Of a stretch of DNA of 48,779 nucleotides, positions 30,853-44,322 are shown piece by piece. Under the pieces are notes generated by a model. It was given only the letters and a program-made list of their open reading frames with translations, searched no databases and had not been told where the DNA came from. Position numbers and translations under genes: made by a program. How positions within the stretch are numbered: position 1 is the first letter of the stretch; each line of letters begins with the position of its first letter. The DNA is from Atkinsonella hypoxylon (Eukaryota; Ascomycota; Sordariomycetes; Hypocreales; Clavicipitaceae): contig JFHB01000224.1 of the NCBI GenBank assembly GCA_000729835.1, positions 1 through 48,779 on the forward strand. The letters run 5' to 3'.

Positions 30853-32113
30853 TCAACCCAGTTGTCCCGTCCACTGCCGGTCTTCTCCGTTCCAGCCCAC
30901 CATTGGCCATCCCGAGGGGAGCACAACAGAGGGAGGCATACTGTATTGACTATCGCAGTTTCTCTCATTGCATTGCAGCTCGCAAAGCCCATACAGTTCG
31001 CAATAGCATGTCTCTACATTGGGACAGAACACCCCGTACATGCCAAACATCACTGCCAGACGGATCAGCAACGCGCTCACGGAAGACAGGACAGCTGCAG
31101 TGTAGTGCGCTGCGCTGCGCAACTTACGGTGCCAAGAGTACTCCATCACTCGTCTGCTCAGCTCATCGCTTAGCTCGGTGTTGATGAGCCAGTCGCGGTA
31201 CCGTACGTAATCCTCTCGTGATCGCTTCCATACTGTGTCCCTATGGACGGCGAATTGGGCGCAACACGAGGCGCCGACAAGGGACGGCAGTGCTATTTCG
31301 GGGAACAATTCCTGGAATGCTTTTTTGTAGATATGCTTGGCATGTATAACGCCATCTGAGGGTGCATTGGGACTCTCGTCCAGTGAGGGGCGGATTTCCC
31401 CCGGACAACCCAAGACCCAGGTGCATCGCAGATTCACGTACCCCTTCTCCTTGAGAACCTCAGACCTAAATCGCTGCAGTACTTGGAGAGAGTCGTAATC
31501 GGGATCGTCTACGTGCCATTGAAAGCGTTCTCCGCGATGGAAAACCAGGTTTCCAGGGAGACTGTCGTACCGGTCTATGATATAGCTGGTTGGTGGCACC
31601 AGAGACCGTGTTAGCTCCATTGACAAATGTCATCTGACAGAGCTGGATCCGAGAATACGGCGAATTCAGGTGAAATGGGACTCATTACCTCAGATAGACC
31701 ATCGCCTCGTGGCCTCGATTGGACGGCAGTTTCAGCCCAGGATCGGGATCAAGTGTGTCATATATGTTTTTCTTCCAATTGGGATGTATGGAATTGAGCC
31801 ACGTGGTATTGTGCGAGTCTGTAGCCGCAACGATCATCTCCACGCTGTCCTCGGGATGAGGCGAAATGGGAGCCTGGTGGACTTCCTGTTGGTGATGGTT
31901 CCAACTTGTAGTTCTAGACGGGAATCTGAAGATGGGAAACATCAACTGGCAGACACACAGCCAGCATGCAAACAGGAGGATATTCGTCCTCCGCCACGAC
32001 TGCCGTGATACGCTTGCGATGGTCCTAAACTGGGGGCTTGCGATCGTCGGTGACGAAGCCTTGGCAGACTGCTGAGTATTCATATTCGGAAACATTTTGG
32101 TAAAGACCTGCAT
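30853..32113 (-). CDS. DUF3431 family protein, membrane-anchored (3 exons)
   Basis: Coding exons are 32113-31689, 31585-31128 and 31052-30853, with GT-AG introns of 103 bp (31586-31688, GCTAAC branch) and 75 bp (31053-31127, donor GTAAGT). All joins are in phase, restoring EAMVYL-S-YIIDRYDSLPG and EYSWH-L-MFGMYG. The product is 360 aa. A short cytosolic N-terminus and one hydrophobic helix (ILLFACWLCVCQLMFPIF) suggest type II membrane topology, with the domain in the Golgi/ER lumen or outside the cell. The domain shows the family blocks WLNSIHPNWKKNIYDTLDP, RYDSLPGNLVFHRGERFQWHVDDP, CTWVLGCPGEI, GASCCAQFAVHRD and a Cys-rich end (CPNVETCYCELYGLCELQC). DUF3431 has no agreed function; a glycosyltransferase-like role is a common guess. 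The start is the first ATG in frame; an upstream non-ATG extension exists. Confidence 0.88.
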
Positions 32114-35100
32114 CGTCACGGGCTCCTGATGTGTAGTGACGGAGCTCAAACTCTATGTCGGAGGGATGTAAAACGGAGGCACAAGACGGAAGCAAAGCAC
32201 ACCATCACCTAGTGTATGTGTGACTCACTCGCCTTTTCTTTGTACTGGGAAATGAAGATGGTAGAAATCTAAAAGGCCAAAAAAAAGAAAATAGCGAGGG
32301 GAACCGAGAAATTGAAGCGTGCGGTATAACTATATTGAGGCGAGTTCAGGTGTTTGCCGTCAAACCTTATTTTGGTCGTTACCAAAAGCGTCATCCCTTG
32401 CTCAGCCAAACGCAGGAACGCCTTGGCTTATTGGTGTCGCATTCCGAGGCGTCCTGTATTCAGGGCCGGTTCGCCGCACTCTAGCGCCACCATTTCTCTC
32501 CAAGAGGGGGCATGGATCGATGGCATAAATTGTCGCGGGCGTAGCGACTCGGTTTGCAGTTGCGACAATGGAGTGAATGTTTGTCGTTGCCGCTGGTACG
32601 GCACAATCCGCACACCCGACGGCACCCACGTTGCGCGCGGTGCTGGGGACGTTTTGCAAACGTGTCAACGCGGGCTGTGGGAAAGGATCTTGTACACGGG
32701 TGTATTTGTACCCGGCTGATCGGTCGGGAAACGGCGTAAGAAAGGAGATGTGGCCAGCTGCGTTATGGAATTGTCGTGACATTGCGTCTGTAATTGAACC
32801 ATGTTAGGGATACTTGATGACTCACTCTGCGCAATCATCACAACTGTTCTACATTGTCCATTTAAAGGCGCAGAATTGCAATACGACGTCTATACTGCAA
32901 TGCTTGCTACCGCGTTATATGATGCTGCCCGTTGCCTTTCGAGGAGCTTTGCAGTGCCGATCGACTATCCCAAGTTGGGCTGCCAGTGCACCTTGGCGTA
33001 GCTTAGGTCGTGAAACTATAACCCGCTCACTGATTGCGGGATGAATCTCATAGCTTACGCTATATAGCCGCTCTGATCGTGTAGCATAGGACATCGAATT
33101 CGGCATCGAAAGTCGGTGTGGCTATGGTGTTTGCCATCTCCTCTAGCAAGCTTTGGTCATCTTCAATGAACTTTGAATTTGCTTCGCCTTCAGAAAAATA
33201 ACTGTAATGAAAGCGAACTAAGGGCGTTGGAAAGGATGATTGGCATAGTCTTCGTACTAGCCTATGTATTCCATGGATTGTGCTATGGTCTGGGCCTCGC
33301 CCAAACTTGTAATCTCGATGTCAGTCAGCACCCAACAAATAGGAGTTACTACACTTCACCCAAGGCCGAAAACGAACAACACACGCCCTTTGCCTACCAC
33401 ACGCGAACCTTGAAGCCTACACATCCTGCAAGTTACTGGAAATTCACATAGACATGAGTCGGGTGGGATCACCGCCGCGAGAAGGCGGGAGCAAAATCCA
33501 TAAAGCGACTCTGAAACCTATCGACTCTGGCATCATTAACATGACGCACTGACTGGTCTTTAGACAAGGATACTGGGTAATAATTATATTTAAGATGGTA
33601 CGAATGCTCGGTATAGCACGCCCCTAGATGAGATCCTTTGACTAGGGGTGCCTGCATGGTAGACACTAACTATTGATTACAGTTTTGAGCAGTTCTGATG
33701 GTAACACGTGATGGCAGTCGTCTGACAGCCGGCTTTCATATTTTCACCGTTAGAATGGTCTAGATATTTTCGGCCTGTTATGAGCTGCATCATGACTCAT
33801 TGCTTAAGTAGTGAGCCGGTCTGCTGCCACTCTCCTGCCAATACATAATTGGGCCAAACACGGACCTCGCATCATCAACTTGCCTGTCACTTGGTCCTTG
33901 ACAGGGGAGATGCTGCGAACTGGACTTGTTTGATATTGAGTTGCAAGCGTCCTAATCTTTGTTATTGCTAACGCCAGCTAATTGTGAACTGACGTCATTA
34001 TTTGGGGTTCTTGACAGACTTACTGTATCGGTTTGCGTAGGGACTTGTAATCTAACGAGGTTAAGCTCTCACTCTCCTCAACCGACTGGCCTAGAAATCG
34101 CCTCCGTCTTACGCTTTCGGAGTACCAAACCAAAATAGTTGGGAGAAGGATCTCTTGGGTCGCTTACATTGGGAAAGCAAGCTTCTCATTAGGTAGTCGG
34201 AGGACGTTTGTCGCCAAATGAGCTCACTCGCTGCGATATTTGAGCAGCAAGGCAGGGGCGTTTCCAGGTTTCGTGGCACCGAGTTGTGCCAGAAGAAGAT
34301 TTTGGCCGCCTCACGTTGAAGGAAGGCACCTCGTTTGGACGCGCCAACGCATATTACCGACACTGCAGCATGCGAATCCGGGTGATAACTTGGACATTGT
34401 TTTCCAGATGTGTAAAACGGCTGGTACTTTTTGAGGTGTGGCGAGCTTGGGATCGACTCGATAGAGAATGTCTCAGGATTGGGATCGTACTGAGATCGGG
34501 CGCGGGAGAGGCGATCGCTGGGCAAGGTGAGATTGAAACTTGAAAGCACGTCGAGGCTTTCATGTGAAGAGTCACGTGCAGAATGACGCAGCCGAATGCT
34601 CCATACCATGATGGGAGTATTCAACGCAAGCGGCATCTGGCAGCCCCCACCTGACAGGCTGACATGACAGGTGCTTGACGTCGTGGTGTCCGAGCACCCT
34701 CGCGCTTGTCTGGTGCCTCGCTAGTTACCCTCCAACCAGCAAAAGGCCAGGCATGATTCTCCACACTACACTGGGTCCTTTAAGTTATCCCCGCGGCCGA
34801 TATCTAAAGTGCAATCCCAAACAGGAAGGTAACTAACTAACTATATATTAACTCTATAGGTAACTTGTAGAGGAGTGGGGGCCAATTGCGGCTAGCTGAC
34901 TATCGCTAACTAGTCAGGGACCGGGGGAGGGGTTCAGACACATGCAGCTTTTTGGAAAGAGCTCCGGGTCCACAACTCAAAAGGAAGCATCATTTTCTCG
35001 ACACTATTATAGAGATTTGCAGGATACAATCCAGCCCTTTTGCAGAGTCAGGGTTGACTCTTTTTTTAACGACTGCAAGCTCCATGCGCGACAACCGCAG

Positions 35101-36010
35101 CAAGTTTGTGCTCCTGGAGTCTGGGGCTCGATTCTATTGACCAGGGTACGGGACGGGGTACGAGACGGGGTACGTCCAGATGTCTCCTGACTCTGCTTCT
35201 ACCCGTCTCCTCCTTCCCGTCTGCTCTTTCCCGTCTTGTTTTGCGGCTGCATCCCGGCCCACTTGCTGTGTCGGGTGTTTTCCCCATGCTGATTCATGAA
35301 TTCCCCGAGCACGTCAAACCCTCAAAACTTCCGATTCAACTTCGCACGCTTGCAGCCCCGCCTGGCTTGCCCTGAACCGAGGCTTCTTTGTTGACTTCTG
35401 TCGCTCTATCCCAGAATAAGGAGGACGATAAGCTTAACCCCGGCATGACATTGGTTAAACTGTGGGCTAGTGCCGCGCCTTGGTCACTTGCATCGTGCAG
35501 TCCGTCTACTAGCGAGCCGATATCGCCTTCTAGTCCAGGGACCAAGAATCTGTGCGGCGGCCAGGCAAAGATGTTTACCCAACAAAGCAGCTGCTTATCC
35601 AGCCCTTTTCAACCATGGGATCCTTCGCTTTGACACCGTAATTCATTCTTTGATCTCCTCATGAGCTAATCATTCACCGCCTTCGGAAGACCATGGGTGT
35701 CCTAGTCTTAGTCTGCACTTTGTACAACACGGCACGCAGCTTACGCTTGGCTGCATGCAACCATTGACCAATAATCTCTATCTCACGAGCTTCCAGCACG
35801 ATAGGGAGAATGAGGGGTTCCGTTCATCATCGCCCAATGCTACTTGCATTTCATGTGGTATAATAAGTCGGTATTTCCCCGTTATTGTGAGGGAGAAGGT
35901 AAGAGCCGGCAGCCGTCTCTCCTACGACCCTATACTATTGTCCAGACGGCGTCATAAACTCTAAAAAGAAAGGCAATTAATTGCCCCGGGACTGAGTCAC
36001 GAAAGTGAAG
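32114..36010. other. 3.9-kb gene-poor interval
   Basis: No gene can be supported. Frames of 60-175 codons occur on both strands but mostly overlap each other, often lack ATG starts and show no family resemblance. The longest is on minus at 34109-34636 (175 codons). A 71-codon frame at 33236-33451 starts with a signal-peptide-like MIGIVFVLAYVFHGLCYG and could be a small secreted protein, but evidence is thin. 35040-35350 is rich in GGGTACG and CCTCC words. The right end contains the leader of the protease gene. Confidence 0.4.
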
Positions 36011-38758
36011 ATGGTGCGCTTCGGATCAGCTGTGCCATGGCTGATAGCAACTTACACAGCTGTCGTGGCTGCTACTATCATTCCGGGCGCTTTCATTTTT
36101 GAGTTTGAGGACAACCATGTACGCTGATTGATAAGAGTCTTGACGAGACAAATAGGAAGTGAAGCAGTTCGAATGCGCGCTAATATTATAGCTTGATTAG
36201 GACAAACATGCCGCTCTAGAGTCTGTGAAGAAAAATGGCGACATCCGAATGCACCTTGATTTCCAATTGTTCAAGGGCGTATCCGTCCAACTACACAACC
36301 TTGACAATGCCGAAACAGTCGTCAACGAGCTGGCCGCTCTTCCCGCCGTGCGGAGCGTCTGGCCTGTTAGTGTTCACAGCATTCCCGAAACTGAAGTGCA
36401 CTGGACGGGAGACCCATCTGGCAGCCATGACCTGGTTTCTCGAGACAACTCCACCACAGATACCTTCTCTCCTCATGTCATGACCCAAGTCGACAAACTG
36501 CGGGCCAAGGGCTACACTGGCAAGGGTGTTCATGTGGCAGTCATTGACACTGGTGTGAGTTCCAATCCCTCTTGAAGCCATTGTGTCTGCGCACCTCAGC
36601 TCATTGAACCTTTTCCCAGATTGACTATATCCATCCTGCCCTCGGTGGATGCTACGGGAAAGGGTGTTTAGTAGTAAACGGCTATGATTTAGTTGGCGAT
36701 GATTTTGATGGGGTTAAAAACAAGAATACTGTGCCTGACCAAGACCCAATGGATTGCCAGGGCCATGGTACTCATGTCGCTGGTATTGTTGCTGCGACCG
36801 ACTCGAAACTCGGCTTCACTGGAGGCGCTCCTGGCGTAACGCTGGGGGCGTATAGAGTCTTTGGCTGCAATGGTTCAACTACCAGCGACGTCCTCATTGC
36901 GGCCATGAACCGTGCCTACAGCGACGGTGCGAACATCATCACCCTGTCCGTCGGTGGACCCGGTGGTTGGAAGGAAGACGCGTGGGCAGTCGCTGCTAGC
37001 CGCATTGTGGACAAAGGTGTTCCCGTTACCATTTCTGCTGGCAATGAAGGCAATGAGGGTATGTTCTACGCTAGTTCCGGCTCCTCGGGCGAGAAGGTTG
37101 CTGCCATTGCCGCCTATGAGAATACCGTGATACCTGTTTTGGTCAACTACGGTAACGCCACTGTCGAAGAAAAAGTCAAGGAGGAGTTCCCGTATGTTCT
37201 TGGAAATCCTGGCGTCTTCAACACCACGTTGCCTCTATGGACCGCCGCCTTGAACACGACTGCTGAAGCTGACCTGTGCAACCCACTACCTGACAATACT
37301 CCTGATCTCAGCCATGTCCTTGTCCTTGTCCGTCGTGGTGGGTGCAAACTCGATGTCAAAGTAAATAACACAGTCGCCAGAGGCGCCAAGTTCTTCATGT
37401 TCTACAACAAGGATGACTCTCCCCCAACTTTTCTCAACACGAAGCCACTGATTCCATCGACGGTCAAGGGTGTTGGTTCAATTGACAAAAAGACTGGCGA
37501 GAGATGGATCAAATACTTGGAAGCTGGGAAGCACGTCTCTGTTAGCCTTGGCTCAATCAGGGATACAAAACTTACATTTGAGGACATTGCTAATAATGCT
37601 ACTGGCGGCGCTCTGGCAAGCTTCACAACTTGGGGTCCTACTTGGACGATGGACATCAAGCCGCAATTCGGCGCGCCAGGTGGTAGGATTCTGTCCACCT
37701 TTCCAAGAGCAAAGGGGGCCTATGCTGTCCTGAGTGGTACTTCCATGTCATGCCCCCTTGCAGCATCCATTTACGCCCTTCTAGCCGAGGTTCGCGGCAC
37801 CTTGGACCCGATCCTGCTGCGCAACCTTCTCTCTGCCAATGCCAAGCCACAGTTTTTCAACGATAATACTCGATTCTATCAAAAATTGGCTCCCATAACC
37901 CAGCAGGGGGGCGGCATGATCCAGGCTTACGATGCGGCGTTTGCCACGACGCTGCTGGAACCATCTGGCTTGTCGTTCAACGAAACAACATACTTCACCA
38001 CGAGCAGAAACTTTACCATCGCCAACGAGGGCAAGGGTGACGTGATGTACGACATCTCGTACGAGTCTGCTTTGACGACTATGACTTTGAGCGAGGGCGC
38101 CAACACTGTCAACCGCTTTCCTGGCGAGTTCGTGACCGACTCAGCTACTCTCAAGTTCAGTGAGAGCAAGGTCACACTCAAGAAGGGTGGCAAGATTACT
38201 GTCGAAGTTTTGGCTACTCCACCTGCTATTGATGGTAGCAGGCTCCCGGTGTGGTCCGGCTATATTCGAATTAAAGGCACTGATGGCACCTCACTGACTC
38301 TTCCCTACCAGGGCATGGTTGGTTCTCTGCACGATCATGTTGTCCTGGAGAAGAACGCAACCTGGATCACCAACGCAGGCGACACAAAGCTTACGCCCGT
38401 GGCTCCCAACACTGTCTTCACTCTTCCTCGCCCTGGTTCCCCCAAGGGCGACCTCATCCTGCCGTCCGTGGCCTTTGCTCCCAACTTGGGCAGCCCAGTT
38501 TACCAGCTCTATGTCGTCCCGGTCTCTCGAAATGGGACCTGCAGGAAGTCACTCGGCCAAATAAGCGGTTCGCCTTATCAGTATGTGCCACGAGCACGCG
38601 ACAGCGTCGATTGGGACGGCATGCTCAGTGACAACAAGTCGGCACCTGCGGGCACATACAAGATTGTTGTGAAGGCGCTCAGATTATATGGTAATGAGAC
38701 CAACAAGAAGGACTGGGATAAGAGTATCACGCCTCCTTTCACGATCAAATATGCTTGA
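36011..38758 (+). CDS. Secreted subtilisin-like serine protease, Vpr type (3 exons)
   Basis: Coding exons are 36011-36118, 36201-36554 and 36620-38758, with GT-AG introns of 82 bp and 65 bp. All joins are in phase; the product is 866 aa. Exon 1 encodes a signal peptide and the start of the propeptide (IPGAFIFEFEDNH). The I9-like propeptide follows (ALESVKKNGD...LPAVRSVWPV). The S8 catalytic triad is complete: Asp152 in VAVIDTGIDY (split by intron 2), His203 in GHGTHVAGI and Ser529 in SGTSMSCPLAAS. A PA domain is inserted between His and Ser (about 320-430, LVLVRRGGCKLDVKVNN...FFMFYNK). The C-terminal third has Fn3-like beta domains. This is the layout of minor extracellular protease Vpr-like enzymes, common in insect- and plant-associated ascomycetes. 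Predicted role: extracellular protein degradation after self-processing. Confidence 0.93.
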
Positions 38759-39786
38759 ATGAGATATTGTGTTGAGTATATACAGACGCTTATGCGCGTC
38801 ACGAGTGGACGAAACCATCACATAGCTACGTTGCACGAATGTAAATTTCATTGTTAATGATGCATATTATTTCTTCTTTGAATTGTTCCGCGACCAGTGT
38901 GATCTCCTAGGAGGTATGCTGCCCAGAACATCGTACCAACTCCGCTATGCAAGTGAGAAGAAACCGAGATGCGTTGGAAACGAGAACGTCGAGGTTCATG
39001 CTCGAGAATGCAGAGCGACCTTGGTTGCGCGTCCGCACTAATTGGTCAGTATGCATTACATCGTTCAGGACGTTGCAACGCGGGAAAGTCTCGCTTAATA
39101 TCTACCACCTTCCGGCAAAAGGCACCACAGCAGAGCGGGCAGTTGGGCGTATTGACTATTTGCGCGACTGGTATCTAGGGTCTGCTCTCTATGCGCTACA
39201 TGTTGAATGTAAGTCACACTGTCTCGTCCTGCGCGAGATGTGCGATTACGTAGATGCTATGTGCACCCTCGTCGATGCGTCCACGTTGAGGCTGCTATCG
39301 TCACGGCATCAGCCTGCCTGATGCCCACTGGGATACATGGCGTCAGGCACCAGGCGCACTATCTCGCCACCAGATCTGAAAGGGCATCCTGTTTCTTGAA
39401 GGGCGTCAGATAAGCTGAGTGCCGGGCAATGCGGTATCCAAGGCGTTTCCAGCCGCAAGATCTGCCGTCGGTCCTCAGTAGCGGAACTGCTCCAGTGTCG
39501 AAATCTGCTTGGGATGTAATGCCGCTTCCTCGGGTAGGTCATTCGGATCTGCTTGTGATTTATATACCTAATTGATTCGTTGCATTTGGTCATGTACGGA
39601 GAGTCGCGATCAGGCTTGCAGAGGAACATGCACCTTGGTGCAACTGCTGGCGCGGCATCCACGAAACGTAGTTTGCTCACTTGCACGAGGTGTGCTCTTC
39701 GCGCAGCAGCTCTCCTTGTGGCTTCACTATTTTGAGGCACATGCCCCTTGATTGTGCTAATATTCGCACTTCTCTCTCTATAGCTA

Positions 39787-39980
39787 TTATCTACACAAGC
39801 AGTATCTATATCCATGTATAAGCAGGTATCTACATGCAAGCAGCATCTATATCTATATATATGAAGTATCTACGTACAAGCAGCATCTATATATAAGAAG
39901 TATCTATACGCAGGCAGCATCTATATCTATATATAAGAAATATCTACATATAAGCAGCATCTATATCTACGTGCAAGCAG
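39787..39980. repeat. AAGCAGCATCTATAT minisatellite
   Basis: About six irregular units of 23-40 bp each begin with A(A/G)GCAG(C/T)ATCTATAT and continue with TATAAGAA(G/A)TATCTAC or a shortened form. The alternation of AGCAGCATC and GAAGTATC half-units suggests a compound repeat. No coding potential. Confidence 0.75.
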
Positions 39981-41238
39981 TGTGCAGCTACGATACTGAG
40001 CACTTTGCGTCTGCTGCCTATGGACGTAGATACAAGCGTGGTCCGTGTTCTTGATAATACACAACGAGCAGTAAATCAGCATTCCGCGTTCCGGATTCTC
40101 CAGCGCTGTGCGAGCGAGATATGAATATCACTAGTCCTCTTGTGCAATGGTCCCCCGGACACGAATACGGGCGGTCATCCTTCGTTTAGATGAATGAACT
40201 GCAAAACTTCGTATACAATTGTCGGCTCGGCAGTGATGCTATCATGCTGCTTGCTGGACATTAGGAAATACGTTGGCGGTGCTATATACAGCTGTCCCTT
40301 TACCACGTATCTTGCTCTCAGGGGTACGCTGGCTTGAAGCTATCACGGTCCATGACATTACTTGGTACATGGCGTCACTCATCCATCGGAATCGTAACGT
40401 AAATAAACCCAGAGCGCGATGCCCCCAGCGCGTCAATTTCCGACATGGAATACTCTGGACAGAAGCTCTGCTTTCCAATAATAGCAGCGACACGAGCACG
40501 ATTCTCATAGCCCTCGAGGAGAAATTATATCATAAGTTCGTCCCACGAGGAACGAGAACATGTTGTCGCAGCAGACGTGAAGGTGACGTGATGCGGCTCC
40601 GCGGTGGCGCAAGAGAATACTTGCAATCTCCCCCCCACCCTTAACGCCCGGTTCTCGTCCTCCGTAATGCGGTTGTATTTGCCGTCTTAACACCATTTAG
40701 CCAGCGTAGTACCACCCTCTCCATGCAACCATGTTAGTTGGCAGGATTTCTTTGTTTTGGGCACGGTGTCTTCGCCGCTGGAAGGCATTCACCTAGCCGA
40801 TGACATTGTTAGCACACCAAGATGAATTGAGCGGTGGATTGCTCATTTCGTCTGTCAAATAGACTTGAAGTTGTCACGAAGTCTGCTCGATGAAAAGTGA
40901 GCAGAGATGAGAATGCCGAAGGTATCCGTGATGGAGCCTGTCCCACCGAAAGCCGAGGACTCACTCATGACCCGAAAGGGAAAAAGACAGTCTAGGCGGA
41001 CTATTTCAGGAACGCCTGGATTGTTGTCTTTGGAGCGTGGATGAACAGGTGTTTCGAGGGAAAATGACTTGTTTCCATGTTTGGTTCATCGGTCCTTGCG
41101 TGATGTTTGTTGTGGGTAGTCAGGATGTGTTCGCGAAAGACTCTCGTTTCTTGACTTTTGACCGGTTGGCACATCCAGCATCTTGGTGGCCTCAGCCCCT
41201 GCCGTGCAGTTTTATTCCCGAGCCATGTTCGGAGATGG

Positions 41239-41284
41239 TGTGCTTGCGTGCGTGCTTGCGTGCGTGTCAGCGTGCGTGTGCGCA
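41239..41284. repeat. TGCG-rich microsatellite
   Basis: An imperfect run of TGCG and TGCT units (GTGCTTGCGTGCGTGCTTGC and onwards) with one CAGC interruption. Confidence 0.7.
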
Positions 41285-42850
41285 TTCGAGAGAGCTAAAA
41301 GGATGTGACGATGGTGGGCTCGGTTCCTACCGAGCTAAATAGAGTCGAGCTGATGCACGGCTCAAACTATGACAGCAAGTTTCCACATTTTTGGCCTTGT
41401 TCTTCCCCAATTTATCTCGTGCAGCATGTTGGGCATGCTTGGGGTGGGACGCTGTACCGGGCAATCGGCATCCGCGTTTATTATGCGCTATATAGCTTGA
41501 GGTCCGTGCGCACGGATCAAGGTCATTCGCAATCTGGCGACCAAAGATCAAAAATGCATTTCAGAGTATTGCTTCTCCCCGCCGGCTTGTCCTGTTGCAG
41601 AGAGGGATGGAAAGGAGACGTTCTGGCGACAAGATGGAGCAAGGTTCCAGAGAATATCCCAAACATGTCGAAGATTGGAGCAAAATCAAGGTATATCACG
41701 CAAAGTTCGTGATGAATCGAGGGAGTAGTTTCTAGAAGGGGGAATAAAAAGAGAGAAATGCTGGTGCGCGTGGAGCACTTGTGTCCGTCGTTCAAGTCGG
41801 ACGAAATTCCGGGACGGGAGCCGGTTTACTCGGCAGAACGTCTCGCAAGCAGGGTTGTGGGACATTGAAGTTAATTATACGACTTGACTCCGTAGAACAT
41901 TGAAAGTTCAGGCTGCTGCCCAACGAGGTTCATCAATTTCGACATGGATGGCGGCATCTGAGTTATCATTACGTTATCCCAGCTCCCCTGAATGCTCCGA
42001 CAAGCGGTTCATGAGTTTCGCCCATATGTGGGTTATTTTTTGCAACGTGAAGGGGTCGGGTCGACTGTGAGCATTGACTTACTTCAAGGCTTATGCACGT
42101 TGTGGAAAATCCAGCGCTGTCACGAGGTTACCGATGACGAATCATGTTGCCAGAACGATCAACGATGTGGCCTACGCTTTCAACAGCGCCCTTGGATGTC
42201 CTTCCTGGTGGGTACTGAAGAAACCCAAGCCAAGCGGGTCTGACCGTGGGCATCGAGGATCGCTCTGTAAAGGACGTTGGCGGCGCATGAGCTTTTACTT
42301 TCTTTCCAGCTGATTATCCACGTCGACTTCTCATCATAGGGTTTGACAACGCAGCCGCTTGCTCCAGGTCTCGGCCCTTCCAGTGAGGCATCGAATGAGG
42401 AGAGCTGGAGACATGGGCCAAGAGAAGCAAGTAAATTGGAGCACATCGACACATGTCATCATTGTTGGGGTTGGGGGGTCGTGTCGCAATTCGACAATGC
42501 GATATACGACGCGCGCCCTTGGTGTTCTTGCGCTATTGTGATGAATAGTTAATGCTGTTGCATGCATCGTAAACAAAGTACTAGCTCCAACGCGGCTTCT
42601 GCAGTGCCGTGAGTGAGCAATTGAGTTCACGGGTGGCGTCGCAGGGCTGAAGACTTGCCCTCGGAGGCGGATACTAATTAACTATGCTTCGAGATCGGAG
42701 GACGGACCGGGTCTGGCACTCCTGGTAGCTGGTTCCAGGGACAACAAAAGGGACTATTATTACGGAGTAGATGCAAGTCGGATGCAAGTTAGATGAAGTT
42801 AAATGCGTATTTGCCTTTTGCATTTCTTGGAGATTTCTTGAAGCAGGTGC

Positions 42851-42890
42851 CCAGCAGTCGCCAGCAGGCGCCAGCAGGCGCCAACAGCTG
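42851..42890. repeat. 10-bp tandem repeat, four units
   Basis: Four consecutive decamers: CCAGCAGTCG, CCAGCAGGCG, CCAGCAGGCG, CCAACAGCTG. The middle two are identical. Confidence 0.75.
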
Positions 42891-44302
42891 TCATCCTGTG
42901 AATCCTGTGACAGCCGGTGACAACCTCCGGGCTCCACTCTGGCTGAAGGTCATAGCTAGCTGCACGTACTTGGACCCCCCCGGTCTTCGTGCCAATGTCA
43001 ACCCACTCGTCGACAACGCCAACAAAAACCTTCTCGAGGTGTCCGGTGTCTTCGCGAATGGCGTACGGACCAGGCTTGCTGCTTCCGTTACCGTCAATGG
43101 CAGTTTCCGTTGGATGACGTGGTTCGTGCTTCACCACATTCGACTCTGGGATCATGGCACCCGCTAAGCTTTTGCGCGTGGCTGGCTTCGTTCCCTACAT
43201 GCACATGCACTCCCGCATTTTTGTCGATTCGAGCAGATTCTAGCGGCCACAGACTAGTTGCGGCAAATGACAGTTGTGTGCTTAGTACCGCATTCCACGT
43301 CCGGAGACGGGCTGGGGGCTGCCGTCTCACTGCGCAATAGGTGCCGCCTTGCATCCCGGCCAAGAGCGGGAGCCGGCAACTGGTGCGACATCAAGCTCAC
43401 GAGGTCGACGTTGGGCCGTGATCGGGGGCACTCAGGAGCCGGGCTCTATTCCGCAGAGTTTGGGAGGATTTGCGAGCAATAGTGGTGCCCGAGAACGGGC
43501 CGGCGAGCAATGACGGGGGTGTATTCCGTATGGGATGGAATAATGATACGATGGGGTAACAAGTGATAGCTCTGAAAGTATCCGTTCTGTCAGGGCGAAA
43601 CATTTCGCGAGAAATGCATGCCGCGTGTTTGGCGTGGAGGAGCAGAACAGAATAGCGGTCTGGGAATACTGTATCGTGGTCTCGAACAAATGGTGGTTAT
43701 CATGCTACGGGCCAAGAAGAGAAGCAAAAAGTCAAAAATGAGTAGCAATGCTGTTTGTTCTGTTATGATGCGCGTTACCTCTAACGTTGGTGAATCTCGT
43801 CAGACTTGCCGTTGGAGGGAGGAAGGCAAAGGCAAAAGCAGTGGTGGTGGATCGTGCAGGCCCCGTCTGGCACAGCTGGCACAGCTGGAACCCAAGAAAA
43901 ATAATAATAATAATAATATAAAAAGTTTTTATTCAGTTTCCTCCGTCCATTCACCTTTAGGGGCTATAGCGCTGCAATCCAGGCCACTTTGCTGCTGCTT
44001 TAACGCTGGAACACAGGGGCAATCCGCTTGGCGGAGCCTCTCAGGCCAGCATTGTCGCTCGTGGTCACCTGGATGGCTTCAGCTAGGCACTTCGATCCAC
44101 CGAGTCAGCGAACCAGCACTCTAGGCCCGATCCGGCTGGGTACGAGGCAGGTACCACTGTTCGGAGCCCACCACGCCCTTTGACGCCGTTCGATTATGAC
44201 ACATCCGACGATGCAAAAGGTGGGGCCGAAAGGGTTCATGTCCATCCATCCATGTACGCCCGTCAGTCGGAGTGGGTTGGTGGTAATTATAGTTTTAAGG
44301 GC

Positions 44303-44322
44303 AAAAAAAAAAAAAAAAAAAA
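44303..44322. repeat. A20 homopolymer
   Basis: Twenty A residues about 120 bp upstream of the likely TATA element of the arrestin gene. Such tracts often exclude nucleosomes. Confidence 0.7.

Noticed and set aside
33236..33451. 71-codon frame with signal-peptide-like start
   Set aside because: Could be a small secreted protein, but there is no cysteine pattern, homology or promoter evidence.
34109..34636. 175-codon minus-strand open frame
   Set aside because: No family resemblance, low-complexity Ser/Pro/Arg content, overlapping frames on the other strand and no intron or promoter signals; not called as a gene.
39309..39839. 176-codon minus-strand open frame
   Set aside because: It begins within the minisatellite and shows no recognisable domain; likely chance.
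42793..43167. Antisense pair of about 120-codon frames
   Set aside because: Both arise from a GC-rich stretch with a 10-bp tandem repeat; neither shows conserved motifs.
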